From: Coriaria nepalensis
Lineage: Eukaryota > Streptophyta > Magnoliopsida > Cucurbitales > Coriariaceae
Assembly: GCA_027186245.1 (NCBI GenBank)
Contig: CP114498.1
Span: 3,541,501-3,605,500 of the forward strand
DNA length: 64,000 nt
Reading direction: 5' to 3'
Shown here: piece by piece, positions 25,907 through 37,328 of the stretch
Numbering within the stretch: position 1 is the first letter of the stretch
Layout: each line of letters opens with the position of its first letter
Translations under genes and position numbers: made by a program
Notes under the pieces: generated by a model
Databases searched by the model: none
The model's input: the letters and a program-made list of their open reading frames with translations, nothing else
Told to the model about the DNA's origin: nothing

Positions 25907-27130
25907 TCCCCTCAAGCTCATGTTTTAAACAAATCTAAACCATGAAGCTTGGATAGTAAGAAGCTATGTTGTCAGCTGCCCAAAGCCTTTGTGAAGAGAT
26001 TGGCTGCTCTTCAATTTTCACGTAAGCAGTGTGGAGGAAACCCTCTTGAACTTTGTCCCGCACTCAATGGCAGCCGATCTCTCTATGCTTGGTATGTTCA
26101 TGGAACATGGGATTACTAAATATGTGAAGTGCTGCTTTATTATCACAGAACATCGTGATTGGAGTAGAAACTTGAATTCCTGAGTCAAGAAGGAGAGAAG
26201 TCAACTAACCAAATGAATTAACTGGTAGTGGTAGTCATGACCCTAATTCAGCTAAAGATCTGTAGATGGTAGCTTGTTTCTTAGATTTCCATGACATGGG
26301 AGAGTTGCCTAGTATGATGCAGAAACTAGTATGAAATTTTTTGATCATTGGACAAGAAGCCCAATCTGAATTAGTGAAGGTTGTCAGACGAAGATCAACA
26401 TCTGAGGACAATAAAATGACTAAATCTAGAGATAGTTTTAGACAACGAAGTATTCTGTGAGCATTGATAAGTGGGATTATTTAGGAGAATGCATATGTTG
26501 GCTCAGAATGTTGATAGCATGGGTTATGTCTGGCCTTGTCATTGTGAGGTATATCAACATTCCAATGAGACGCTGAAACATGCTAGGATCTGAAAGAAGT
26601 TCATCATCCTTATTTTGATTAGTGTGCTTGTCATATTCAGAAGAGGTAATTCTGATGTTTTGTTCCAGAGGAGTTAGAGTAGGCTTGACAACACCTAAAC
26701 CAGCATCGGCGATAAGATCAAGTGCATACTTCCTTTGATTCAAGCAAATACCATGACTAAAACGGGAAAAATCTCTATCCCCAAAAAATACTTGAGGCTT
26801 CCCAAATTTTTGATGTGAAATCTCCTGTTTAGGACGCTTTAGCTTCATCAATCATAGTTTGATCACTGCCTGTGATTAATATATCACCCAGACTAGGAGT
26901 ATAGTAGTGTGACCATTCTTATGATAAGTGAATAGACTACTGTCTGCTTTGGATTGTTTGAAACCAACATTAAAAACAATAATGGTGAACTTCTCATTCC
27001 ATTAGCGAGAAGTTTGTTTCAATTCATAAAATGATCTTTTCAACTTACGGATTTTGTTTTTGCCTTGAATATAGAGTCCTTGAGGAAGCTTTTGTTGGAA
27101 ATTGGCCGTTCGAAACCATGTAGCGGAATC
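25907..27130 (-). mobile_element. Truncated Ty1/copia retrotransposon, RT and RNase H remnant
   Basis: Minus-strand coding resembles the end of copia pol. From about 27100 to 26480 come RT phrases such as YIQGKNKIRKLKRSFYELKQ, a YALDLIADAGL stretch and IGMLIYLTMTRPDITHAI; then an RNase H region to about 25960 that is broken by stops. Only 26851-26477 stays open, for 124 codons. Integrase, gag and the 5' LTR are absent, so this is a 5'-truncated copy joined to its 3' LTR. Confidence 0.88.
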
Positions 27131-27744
27131 GAATAATTGATCTTAGTATATAATAAAATTTTTTAAGAAAAAACGTTTTAGCGATCATTTATATACATAT
27201 AAATTAATCATACGTCTATACGAAGATGTCATACATTTACCTTAAGCGAATCGATTGTCGAGACTCATAACATGATTTTCCAAGTCGATCCTCAACATAA
27301 TAGGACATATATGAGCACGTAGAGTTCTATTTTTCTTTCAAAAAAATCTATATTAGAAAATTTTTTGAAAAAAATCTCCTAATTAATTAAAATGAGATAT
27401 ATTTATAAAACTCTACTAAGTATTTTAATTAATTTAAATTTTTTTAATTAATAATTCAAAAATAATCATTAAATAATATATTTAATATAATTAAATATTT
27501 TTAAATCATATTTAAAATAAAATTTTATCTATTTTAAATTATATAATCACTTTAATAATATTAAAATAAAATTTTATTTATTTTAAATTATATTATTTTT
27601 TTAACGATATATTTAATATAATCAAAATTATTGAAATATTATATTTCATATCAAAAAAAATAATTAATAAACTAATATATATAAAAAAATATATTACCTC
27701 GTAATCAATTAATTTAATTTAGAGATATAAGCCAAAAATTTTCC
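27131..27744. other. AT-rich DNA between the copia and kinase remnants
   Basis: The DNA is dominated by A/T runs, with no gene or repeat structure I can define. It abuts the point where the kinase pseudogene loses similarity. Confidence 0.5.
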
Positions 27745-28873
27745 TATCCCTAACCCTCTAGCCGTCCCTAACGCGATTCTCTGCCTAATTGGCCCAACTT
27801 AACTTCTTGTTCTTCTTCTTGTGGGACCCGAATAAATGGTCGTAGAGGCTTCCGTTTTTCATTAAATCACAAACGATCATTCTCTGATGACTGCTTTCCG
27901 TTGGAGTGGCGCTTATGCAGTAACCTCTTAAGGCCACGAGATTTACATGTCTGACGCGAGCTATGACTTCTACCTCGTGGGCGAAACTAACGTCACCGGC
28001 CGGTCAACAGTTTTTAAACCGTTTCACTGCGACTTCCGAACCGTCTGGTAATTTCCCTGTATACACGTTTCCTTAACCACCGGTTCCCCAGTCGCTTGAT
28101 TGATCTCATCGAAGGAGAATCTCGTCAAAAGTAGTGTTCTCGTTAATCGACGCCAATCCAGATGATAAATTCACGGTGAAATTTTCGCTCTTACCAATTT
28201 TATCTGTCCGGGTTTTTATTTTCTTTTACTTCTCCAATCTCCGCCGTGAAAACCAACAACTTCCGATCAGTAGCGTTAATCCGACCGCACAACCGATCAA
28301 AACAGCTAAAACCACCACCACCTTCAGCCTCTTGCTCGCGGACGACTTGATCAAAGTGAAACACAGCGAGAACAGGCATTGAGCAGTCCCTCGATCCGAC
28401 GGTCTAAATTGATTCGCAAACGCAGCAGCGGAGATAGAAGGGTACGCCGTGCAAACGGAGACGTTGCCTATGGACGGTTCGGTCAGATACGAAGTGTGTA
28501 AGCCCGACAAGCTGGTTAGACAAGAAGCGCAAGGGGAGCTATTCTCGAGCGATTGATTACAGCTGGCTACATCGTCGTTTAACGCCGATATGGGGACGAT
28601 TTTCTCGAACTCGGATCTAGCGGTGATGTTCATAGTTGGTGAGTTGGAGGTAGTGGGATTGGACTAGTCAAAGTCTGGGCGGTTGGTGGTTGTGGCGAAT
28701 TGGTTGAGGAGGATGAAGTTGAGTGGGCACGGAGCGGTGTCGTTTTGAGAGAGAGATGGGGAAGGGTAAAGGGATAGAATTAAGAGAGGGATAGTGGTAA
28801 TGGAAGATGGACATTGGATTGTAGACAGTAGACAGTAGACAGTAGAGTTGAAAGTGAAGGGTAGGCAATTCAT
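27745..28873 (-). pseudogene. RKF3-like receptor kinase pseudogene
   Basis: From the ATG at 28873-28871 on the minus strand: a leader peptide-like region, then DTAPCPLNF, the opening of the extracellular domain in RKF3/At1g11050-type kinases. An in-frame TAG at 28666-28664 and an apparent internal deletion join this to the later extracellular part (MNITARSEFEKIVP, CASCLTSLSGL, SISAAAFANQF). A transmembrane segment (VVVVLAVLIGCAVGLTLLI) and RRRLEK follow, then a stop. Kinase-domain remnants continue to about 27745 with frameshifts: NVYTGKLPDGSEVAVKRF, FAHEVEVIARVRHVNLVAL, MIVCDLMKNGSLYDHLFG and RIALGTARG-like sequence. The copy ends before the HRD catalytic loop, so no active kinase can be made. 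The family name comes from the recognised pattern; exact orthology is unknown. Confidence 0.8.
28820..28847. repeat. Short tandem repeat of TAGACAG
   Basis: A 7-bp unit TAGACAG is repeated about three to four times within the leader part of the kinase pseudogene, another sign that this segment is not under protein-level constraint. Confidence 0.8.
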
Positions 28874-30374
28874 GGAACGTGAAAGGTTTTCATGATGGCG
28901 GCAGCAGACGAATTTGAATTGGGAGGAAGAAAGATTGAAGCAACCGCTGCAGCCTGCTGGTACGTACTTTCCCTTTATTTTCCTGCATTCAAGTTTCAAT
29001 GCATGCATTCTATTCTTCTTCCTCTTTTTTTTTTTCTTCTAGTAGTAAAGTCAGCAACTGACAGCCGCCTTCGACATGTCTATTTTAATTCTGTTTTTTA
29101 ATTGAAACTTGTTGTAAAGGAAATGAGGAGATGATAATGATAATGGCTTATCGTGTATGAGTTATGCATTTCAGTAGTATTATATGTATTTGATTATGCT
29201 CGATATGTAATTGGATCATCATGCTGAGGTGAATCACGTTTCATTAGTTGATACTATGATCTTGGGTTGGGTTGGACTGGATTGGGCCATAATCTTCTGC
29301 TTGTTAACCGAGGAAGGAGGAAGGAGCCCAACCCATTATCACTGAATTCTTTTAAAATACTGAAATTAGAGAATTAATTAATTCTAATAAAAAAATAAAT
29401 CAATAAATCAAAAGTGACATTAGATTGCTGTAATATGTGGACCCTATGGGTTTGTTGAGTACGTACGAAGATGTGTATCCACGTGGGATAGCAATTCAGA
29501 GCAGGAAATGACAACAATTTTGCGTAAAAATAAGGTTATGTTAATCATTGATCCATTCATATTATCTATCTATACCAGAAAACTACGTCAACTTCTTCTC
29601 TTTTCCCCTTTTTTTTTTTTTTTTTTTTTTGTGTAATGTGTTAAAAATCTTAAAAACAAATGATGAAGATTTACATTACAAGTCATATGTGGTATTATTG
29701 CACTCCACAGTTTTTTGAGTCCCAACCTACCATTCCTCTTCGCGTCCACTCTGCCCACTAAGCAATTCAAATCCATGTCTTCAAGCGGACCTCAATTTAA
29801 CAATATAAATTAATCTACAAACAAATTACATTACTCTGAGTTCAGAAAAGTCCGCCGATCTTAATAAATAGTCTAAAAAATTATAATGTGAAAATTTAAT
29901 ATAAATATATGTGCATATTAAAAATTTGAAGTAAATTATTTCATATTATAAAGATTGAATAAAAATGAGTGATATAAATAGGCTTTTAAAATATTAAGAA
30001 AATTAATATAACTTCTACGAGCAAAAAAATAAAAACTAATTTAAATTTTATCATTTTTAATATATTTACAGATGAAATAATTTAACTATCAGCTCGATTA
30101 ATCCAACAAAAATTAACAAATACAAATAAGGATTTAAGATATGAACGATAAATACGGGTTAAAATAAAAAAATTAAAATGATAAATTTATAATTAAATTT
30201 AAAACTATACTAAGACAATAATTTAAAAATATCAAAATTAAATTTAAAAATTAAATCGAATATAGATCTAACACTACGTACATAAATAAACAAAATGAAA
30301 TTAAAGAAAGAATAATGTGAAAAATAATATTTTGTTTATAAATGACAAATCAATGAGTTAGGGGTGGCTCATCA

Positions 30375-30548
30375 TATGTAAAACACAAGTGTATTTTTAT
30401 GTGCGCCCATATCTACCCTTCATTTCAATATGACTACTTAGATTGAAAGTACTTTTAGTTATCTAGAGGGTTAGATGATTTATTCATTTCAAATAAATGG
30501 TGGATATGAATGCATATATAAAAATACACTTATATTTTGCACATAAAA
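30375..30548. mobile_element. MITE-like imperfect inverted repeat
   Basis: The left arm (about 30375-30430) holds AAGTGTATTTTTATGTGC and the right arm (about 30488-30548) holds its near complement, reading ATATAAAAATACACTTAT. CATATCTACCC on the left pairs with GGTGGATATGA on the right. Arms are about 55 bp and the loop about 57 bp. There is no coding capacity. Confidence 0.65.
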
Positions 30549-31558
30549 ATCAAGATATTTGCTTAGATGAGAATTGAATTGACTAATATTACTTTTAAGA
30601 ATAAATTTAAGGAAAAAAGATAAGACATTGGTTCCCGAATGAATCAAAAATAAAAAAATAAATATCAGATGGACTAAGAGAATTAGTTGGATGACTGTTC
30701 TGTTGAGATATGTGTCTTTTCCAATCCCAAATCTTCTATTTAAAAGCAATTTGAAAAGTAAAATAGTCACCAAAATTCAGCCAAACCTTGGTACTTGCGC
30801 ACGAAATCGTCCAATTTGATAACAGGCTACTTTCCTCTTTTTTTTTTAGAGAAATTTGGCAGTATGTAATATTTATTTTTTATGGAGTCATCTTAATTTT
30901 TTCTACTCCACTAATCTTACATTTCAGCCAACCTCTCTCCTTACCTTTCGGCCAAAAATGAGAGTTAAATGAGAATTTTTGTCACCTTTTAGAAAAAATC
31001 TTATCATACTTTTGACATTCAAATACTTTCATTTTTTGTCTTCTTGTTAGTTGAAAATTTACTTTTTTATGATCATTTTTGACCATCTTTAATGAACTAG
31101 GAGATAAAATCAAATTTTTCATTAAATGTAATCTTGATTTGTATTTTTCAAAATAGTTGAGATTGAATCTTAAGTGATTTTTATTTAAATAATTTATGGT
31201 TAATTCTTTGTCACCTCATTAATCCATATGAAATTTCAGGATCTATAAAAAAAAAATATCTTAACCGAATTTATTAAGACTGAAATGATTATGATAATCG
31301 AAATCCATGTTTGATCAATTCATTTTAATTCATTTTAAATTTTAAACCAATCATCTTCCGTTTTAAAATTGTCTTATAAAAATGTACAGCGCAATCAATA
31401 TATTTAAACCCACGTCATTTTAATGTTAAAATCATAAGTTTCGGAATAATGTACTATCACATACTTAAAACATTCAAGACCATATAGTAAAGAGATAAAA
31501 TAAACATTATCTTAAGGAAAAACGGCTTAAATAAAGGAGGTCTTTTAGCGTACTCATG

Positions 31559-31655
31559 CAACCAATCATATTATGACATATAAGACTTTTTTTTAACACA
31601 TTACCAAGTACTTTTTTATGTGCTCATCTTATGTGTTATGTAACATGATTGGTTG
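31559..31655. repeat. Short imperfect inverted repeat with nearby direct repeats
   Basis: CAACCAATCATATTATGACA at 31559 is the near complement of TGTTATGTAACATGATTGG ending near 31653. Next to the arms, TTAACACATTACCAAGTA (31593) recurs as TTAACACATCACCAAGTA (31677). The arrangement looks like a small MITE or a rearranged piece of one. Confidence 0.6.
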
Positions 31656-32550
31656 GAATAGAAGCCATTCACCTTTTAACACATCACCAAGTAGTACATT
31701 TTTTACGTGCCCCCAATCTCTTAATATAATATGGGTATATAAGCCACCCACCTAATTATATCTCAATCATGGTCCCAAAAATTCCTTTTGACAGCCAAAC
31801 CCATCACAAAATGAACTTAAGGAATACGCTTATCTCATGCACAAAATTATTCGAATTTAGAGAAAAAGAATGATTTGATTAGTTGGATGCAATCTCTTAA
31901 TTTGCCATTGAAGTATGCAAGTAATCGAGTCATAATCTTACTTCCTTGCTCGAGGGGTTAAACATTTGATCACTGAAATGAAATAATGATTTGGTACAAG
32001 GATCTTCATACAAGCACCAATACTCATTGAATATCCTTTTTTTTTTTTTCTTTTTTTTTTTTTTTTTAAGGCGTTTCTGGATTTAGCTTTTACAAGATTT
32101 TGATAAGTTTGGTTGGGCACCTAAACAATCATAGAATGAGGGGTGAGAGATTCGTGTGAATTAAGATTGAATATAGTAATATACTATTATTACAACACCA
32201 CCTTCTTCCTGTTTAAGGAATTGATATTTCTATTTGAATTAGTTTAATATAATATAGTTTTCTTTTCTATTTTAAGTTATAACATAATTAACTCTGGGTA
32301 AGACTATATTTTTATTAGATTAAATAACAGTTCAAATAAAATTTTTTTTAAAAAAAAAAAAAAAAGGAGAAAAGTCTCTGCTCAAAGCAGAGTAAAAAAC
32401 AGATTCAGAAACAGGGGAAGGCTATAAAAAGTAATAACTGAAAGAGACAACTAGAGAGACGTCTCCGACCATAAAAATCATACAACCATAATTTTTTTTT
32501 TTTTTTTTTTTTCCTTACACCCATCCGGTCTACTAACTTTTACGTTTACC

Positions 32551-32578
32551 TTCTCTCTCTCTCTCTCTCTGTCTCTCT
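32551..32578. repeat. (CT)n microsatellite in putative kinase 5' UTR
   Basis: About 28 bp of nearly uninterrupted CT repeat. CT tracts are common in plant 5' leaders and core promoters; its use here is inferred. Confidence 0.85.
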
Positions 32579-32966
32579 ATTACTATTAAGTATCTCACAT
32601 TTTCACTTCTCTTCAAGACCAAGAGTTCCTCTGAATATAATAAATAAATACATTCATTATTTCTCTTAGCAGCAACCCGGGAAAGACGGACACAAATCAG
32701 TTCAAGTGGTTGGAGTAACTCTTCAGATTCACCGCCATCTCTTCTTCTTCTTCTTCTTCTTGTCTGAAATAACTCTATCATCTGTTTTTCATCTAATGGA
32801 AGATAGCTAAAGTCTGATAAGCATTCAGCTTCGCTGCTTACTGTATGTTCATTCTCTTGTTTCTCTTACCTTCTAATAAATTGGAATTCTTATTATTATT
32901 TTTGTCGATGAACTAATGATGCTATCTCTGTTTTTTTTATCATTCTGCAAATTCTCTCTGTTTTGT

Positions 32967-33016
32967 TTTTTGTTTGTTTGTTTGTTTGTTTGTTTGTTTG
33001 TTTTTTTGTTTGTTTT
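32967..33016. repeat. (TTTG)n microsatellite in putative 5' UTR intron
   Basis: Eight or more TTTG units lie upstream of the kinase ATG, in the T-rich stretch that I infer to be a 5' UTR intron. Confidence 0.85.
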
Positions 33017-33235
33017 GATTCTATCTCATGTCCTCTCCCTTTCACTCAAAGTCTAAATCATTCGTCTGATTCTTAATCTCTCTATAATGGGTTGCTTCTG
33101 GTTTGTTTTTTTTATTAATCGTGTATATTATGATGCATAAAAAGGATTCATCTGTCTCTATTTATAATTACTTCCTCTGTTCTGCTTATTACTTCCTTTT
33201 CCATTTGTCATGTCAGGTTAATGAAATTTTGAGTT

Positions 33236-35212
33236 ATGAAGAAAAACGAAAAGGTAAAGGAGGAAGATTCGTACTCCCCAGTCGGAATACTCGAAGACTA
33301 TTTACGAAGCTCTGAATCCGACTCAACCTCTTCCAACGAGCCCAAACAACCACCACCTCCATCTTCCTCCCTTTGGCATGGATTTTCCAAATTACTCAGA
33401 ACAAAATCCATTAAACCTTCACCCACGTCCCAATCTTTCAATATCCTCCAGCTCTCAAGAAAACTAAGCAGCAGCATGAGGGAACGACTCCATTTCCGGT
33501 TGGAAACCGATTTTTCCGCTTTCAAATCCCCGTGGAAGAACTTCACTCTTCACGAGCTCCAATCCGCGACTAACCACTTTAGCCAGGGTGAGTATTTTAA
33601 CACACAGAGGGAAAATGTCATTTTTATTTATTTACTTTTTGAATCTTGTGAGTGTAGAGAATTTGATCGGAAAAGGTGGTTACGCGGAGGTATACAAAGG
33701 CCGACTACGGAATTCACAACTTGTGGCAATAAAAAGGCTAACAAGAGGAACAGCAGATGAAATGACTGGAGATTTCTTATCAGAACTTGGAATTATGGCT
33801 CATGTGAATCACCCTAACACGGCTAAATTGATCGGTTATGGAGTTGAAGGAGGAATGCATTTAGTACTCGAATTGTCACCTCGAGGCAGCTTAGCCTCTC
33901 TTCTTTACGGTTCGAAGGCAAAGATCCAATGGTGTATTAGATACAAGATAGGATTAGGAACTGCTAGAGGTTTGCTATATCTTCATGAGGATTGTCAAAG
34001 AAGAATCATACACAGAGATATCAAGGCTGCAAATATTTTGCTCACCGAAGATTTTGAGCCTCAGGTACACTCTTCTCTGCGAAATTCTTATGTGTATAGC
34101 GTGCGCTCAAAAAGTCATTCACTCAGCCATTAGGGTCTTCCCAATAAGCCATACCTTTTGCACACAATAATCACTTCACTTCTCCAACTTCACCTCTCAT
34201 ATTACAGATCAGAAAACCTGTTTTGAAATATGTTATTTTGATTACATGATTTTTGTTTCGATGTAGATATGTGATTTCGGGCTTGCAAAGTGGCTTCCAA
34301 AGCAATGGACTCATCACATCATTTCGAAATTCGAAGGCACATTTGGGTTTGTTTTTCAACCTTAGATTTTTCTCTTTTTCGACAAGGATTTATGTCATCA
34401 GCTTTCGTTTCAATGCAGCTATCTAGCACCGGAGTACTTACTCCACGGCATAGTAGATGAGAAAACCGATGTGTTTGCCTTCGGTGTCCTCTTACTTGAA
34501 CTCGTAACAGGCCGGAGAGCGCTTGATTACTCACAACAAAGCCTCGTTTTGTGGGTGAGTTTTCTAATTTTTACCCTTCTTGGTTAATTCTTTCTTCCAT
34601 AGGAATGTTGTTTGATTTTTTTCGGGATTTTGTTGATTCTTCTACTTGTTATGATTAGGCAAAGCCCTTGTTGAAGAAGAATGAGATTGGAGAGCTTATC
34701 GATCCTTCTCTCACGGACTATGATTCCCGGGAGTTGAATCTTGTTCTTTTGGCTGCTTCGTTATGCATTCAACAATCCTCGATCCGACGGCCCTGTATAA
34801 ATCAGGTTCATGTCTCGAAACTTGTGTCTCAAGTAAACAAATAGACTAGTTATACCCATTTGAGTGATTTTATACTTCAGGTGTAGCTTGATCTCCAAGA
34901 AATATGACAGATTGAATATCTAATTCAAGTGTTTGGTCTATTGTCTCTTTCAGAAATTCTAACATACAACCTCTAAAATCTAATCGGGTCGGATCACTCT
35001 GTTCGATATAGACTTATTGTTTAGTATTTAGAATGTCAATTCTTGAGAAATTGGCTTTTTAACTATGAAAGACTTCGCTTTTTGTGCTTGTGCAGGTGTT
35101 TCAGGTTCTGATGGGAGATCTGAGCTGCATAAAGGGTACGAGAAAGTATCGGGTTCCGTTTTTCCGGAAAGCCTTTCGAGAAGAGATGATCAAAGCAGAG
35201 GGATTCACATAA
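33236..35212 (+). CDS. Receptor-like cytoplasmic kinase, class VI type
   Basis: Six exons fit: 33236-33587, 33658-34064, 34267-34346, 34419-34554, 34659-34805 and 35096-35212, giving 412 residues with GT-AG introns and consistent phases. There is no signal peptide or membrane segment, so it acts in the cytoplasm. A Ser/Pro-rich N-terminus (1-95) precedes the kinase domain (about 115-395). Key residues are intact: the Gly-rich loop [10 protein letters not shown] (121-130), VAIK with Lys143, [10 protein letters not shown] with catalytic Asp238, DFG with Asp256 and APE (283-285). The [14 protein letters not shown] entry and the overall order resemble the RLCK VI group, some of which bind ROP GTPases. 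ROP binding is inferred from the family only. Confidence 0.92.
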
Positions 35213-36277
35213 GAATCAAACCAAGAGAAAATTGATCAGACAAAGCAGTAAAAAATGGGACTTGGAGCTTTTCTTCAAAGAGAAGGCTGTTTGATTTTCC
35301 TCAGTAATTAATCATCATTTATTTATTTTTATTGTTTGTATATGTAGTAGTATATAAAAGAAAATAATTTAATTTTGGTCGATATATAAGAGAAATTTAG
35401 GAAACTATTTTGTTCATATCATGTTGCAAAGCTTTTGTAATTGTATGTGTGTATATGTGTATATATATAAATAAAAAAGAAGTTTTTCGAGTAAGCAGGT
35501 TATTTATTTATTATTATAAATTTATTAGTTTTTTTTTTTATCGAGATAATTTTACTCTCTTAAAATTTTTATTTTAGTACTATATAAATTATTAAATTTT
35601 ATATAATTAAATATATATCAACATTTTAGTACTATATAAATTATTAAATTTTATATAATTAAATATATATCAACATTTTAGTACTATTAACATTTAATTT
35701 TTATATTTTTAGCAATGACAAATTTTTATTATTTTTTTTATCAGCTCACCATCTTATCTATCACAATCATCATCCTCGCCGCCACCACCTCTTTCACCGT
35801 CATCGCCACCACTCTAAAATGATATTTAAAAAAAACTTTTTTTCAAAATTTTAAATTTTTTTTAGAGAGGCAGAAACGACGGCAGAGGTGATTGAGTATG
35901 ACATATGAGGTGGTAAAAAGTTGGATGAAAATAAAAATGATTTTAAGTTTTTGTGGATAAAAAATAATAATTAATTATAAAAGGGTGATAAAATAATTAA
36001 CTTTAGACTTAGGGGTGAATTTGTACTATAAATTATATTATAAGAGAGTTATTGGCCCAAAAATAATAGTTTAAGTTAGTAAAATATGAGTTCTCATAAT
36101 ATAAGGCACTATTTAGCCAATTGTTCATAATAGAGAGTAGTAAAATGCCATTTACTCTTTTATGTATGAGATTCCTAATCATTTTTATTATCTATTTTAT
36201 TTTAGCAATTTCGACCCATTTTAGTTTTAGTTTATCAATCTATTTATAACTCATTCTTTTAGCCTTTTTTTTTAACT
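35213..36277. other. Intergenic DNA, AT-rich
   Basis: After the kinase 3' UTR there is a 52-bp tandem repeat (listed separately) and a CAC/GCC-rich patch at about 35750-35815, similar in composition to one at about 59940-60070. Both may be fragments of the same unnamed repeat. No gene is supported. Confidence 0.45.
35571..35688. repeat. 52-bp tandem repeat
   Basis: Two essentially identical copies of a 52-bp unit starting ATTTTAGTACTATATAAATT lie at 35571-35622 and 35623-35674, followed by the first 14 bp of a third. The near identity of the copies points to a recent duplication. Confidence 0.92.
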
Positions 36278-36285
36278 ATATTAAT

Positions 36286-36959
36286 TAGGGTTGAGCAAAT
36301 TGGATTAGATCTTATCCGAATTAATAAGATCTGCATCTAGTCGGAAACGTTGGAGTGGCCCTTCAGTCGGATTGACCAGATCGATTGAATGTTTTAGTAT
36401 TTTTTATTTTATTTAAATAATATATATAAATAAAAATTTTAAATTTAAATTTAATTAATTCTCTATTAAGGCATATTATATTCGTAACTAAGGTTTTTTC
36501 TTTTCTTTTTTTCTTTCAAGTATTGCTATTAATGAATTCTTCTAATTTTCATTACTTTTTTTCTTTATTTTTTATTATGACTTTTCCATTAATTTTTTCT
36601 TAAAATATAGTTTCATTATAGAAAATTAAATTTCAATTTGAATCCCCCTCGCCCACAACCGACCAAAAAGGGAAAGACCTTTCCCTCTAGGGGTAGGAAA
36701 ATCATGATTGGGATAGCTTTACTTCATACTTTTCTCCATATCATATTTAACACTATCCTCCAAAACACAAAAACATACAACAAACCTTAAAATAAAAAAA
36801 TTAAAAAAATAAAAAAAAACAAGAGAGAAGTGATTGCAGATTGCAATTATACTGATTTCCATCTAATCCAATTAATTTGAATCTCTCTTCCATCTGATTC
36901 GATCGAAACCTAACTGGATCTGGTCAATCGGGTCAGTCAGATGGGTAGCTCAACCCCAA
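36286..36959. mobile_element. Non-autonomous hAT-type DNA transposon
   Basis: The 674-bp element begins TAGGGTTGAGC and ends GCTCAACCCCAA, imperfect terminal inverted repeats. It is flanked by a perfect 8-bp duplication, ATATTAAT, at 36278-36285 and 36960-36967, the length made by hAT transposases. Subterminal sequences also pair: CGGATTGACCAGATCGATTG near 36380 against CTGGATCTGGTCAATCGGG near 36913. It has no open frame for a transposase, so it depends on one elsewhere. Confidence 0.85.
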
Positions 36960-36967
36960 ATATTAAT

Positions 36968-37041
36968 TATAGAAGGAAAAAAAAGAATGAACAAGATGGA
37001 TTTGATAAAATCGAATTGGTTAAAAAATAGGTTTATTAGAT
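36968..37041. other. Short spacer between hAT element and copia-like LTR
   Basis: AT-rich spacer with nothing recognisable. Confidence 0.5.
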
Positions 37042-37328
37042 TGTTAAAATTGTTATGAATAATTATAGTGAATGTCTATTGAAATTCTTTCTTATCTCTT
37101 CCACCTTTTAATTTCCTCTTTAATTTTACTTATTGAATAATATTGTAACTCTCATATTTTTTAGTATTCTAACTATCATGACAATAAACCTATAAATAGA
37201 AGTGTTTGTAGAGAATGAAGAACAACAAGAAATAAGAGAAATCTCTATATATCTACTTTCTCTTTACTCTTCTCTTATCCTATCTATTTTATTTATAACA
37301 TGTTATCAACATGATTAGTATAGATTCG
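37042..37328 (+). mobile_element. Copia-like LTR with adjoining primer-binding-site-like sequence
   Basis: A 259-bp segment (37042-37300) starts TGTTA and ends TAACA. It contains a TATA-like CTATAAATAG near 37190 and is followed at 37301 by TGTTATCAACATG, resembling the tRNA-complementary site just inside many plant copia 5' LTRs. The internal region is cut off after about 28 bp, where similarity to the gypsy LTR begins. Another reading is that this segment is the distal part of the gypsy 3' LTR, since the minus strand would then run from TGTGAG to TTAACA. Confidence 0.6.

Larger units (their letters stand above)
28874..33235. other. Intergenic DNA with two inverted-repeat elements and the kinase leader
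   Basis: No gene is supported from 28874 to about 32400. The frame 28892-29101 plus lacks motifs. Long poly-T and poly-A runs occur near 29608-29630, 32037-32067 and 32492-32512. The inverted repeats at 30375-30548 and 31559-31655 are listed separately. The last 800 bp probably hold promoter, 5' UTR and a 5' UTR intron of the kinase gene; an acceptor TGTCAG ends just before 33218. Confidence 0.5.

Noticed and set aside
28892..29101. Plus-strand frame beginning MMAAADEFELGG
   Set aside because: It overlaps the leader of the minus-strand kinase relic and has no recognised domain or splice structure.
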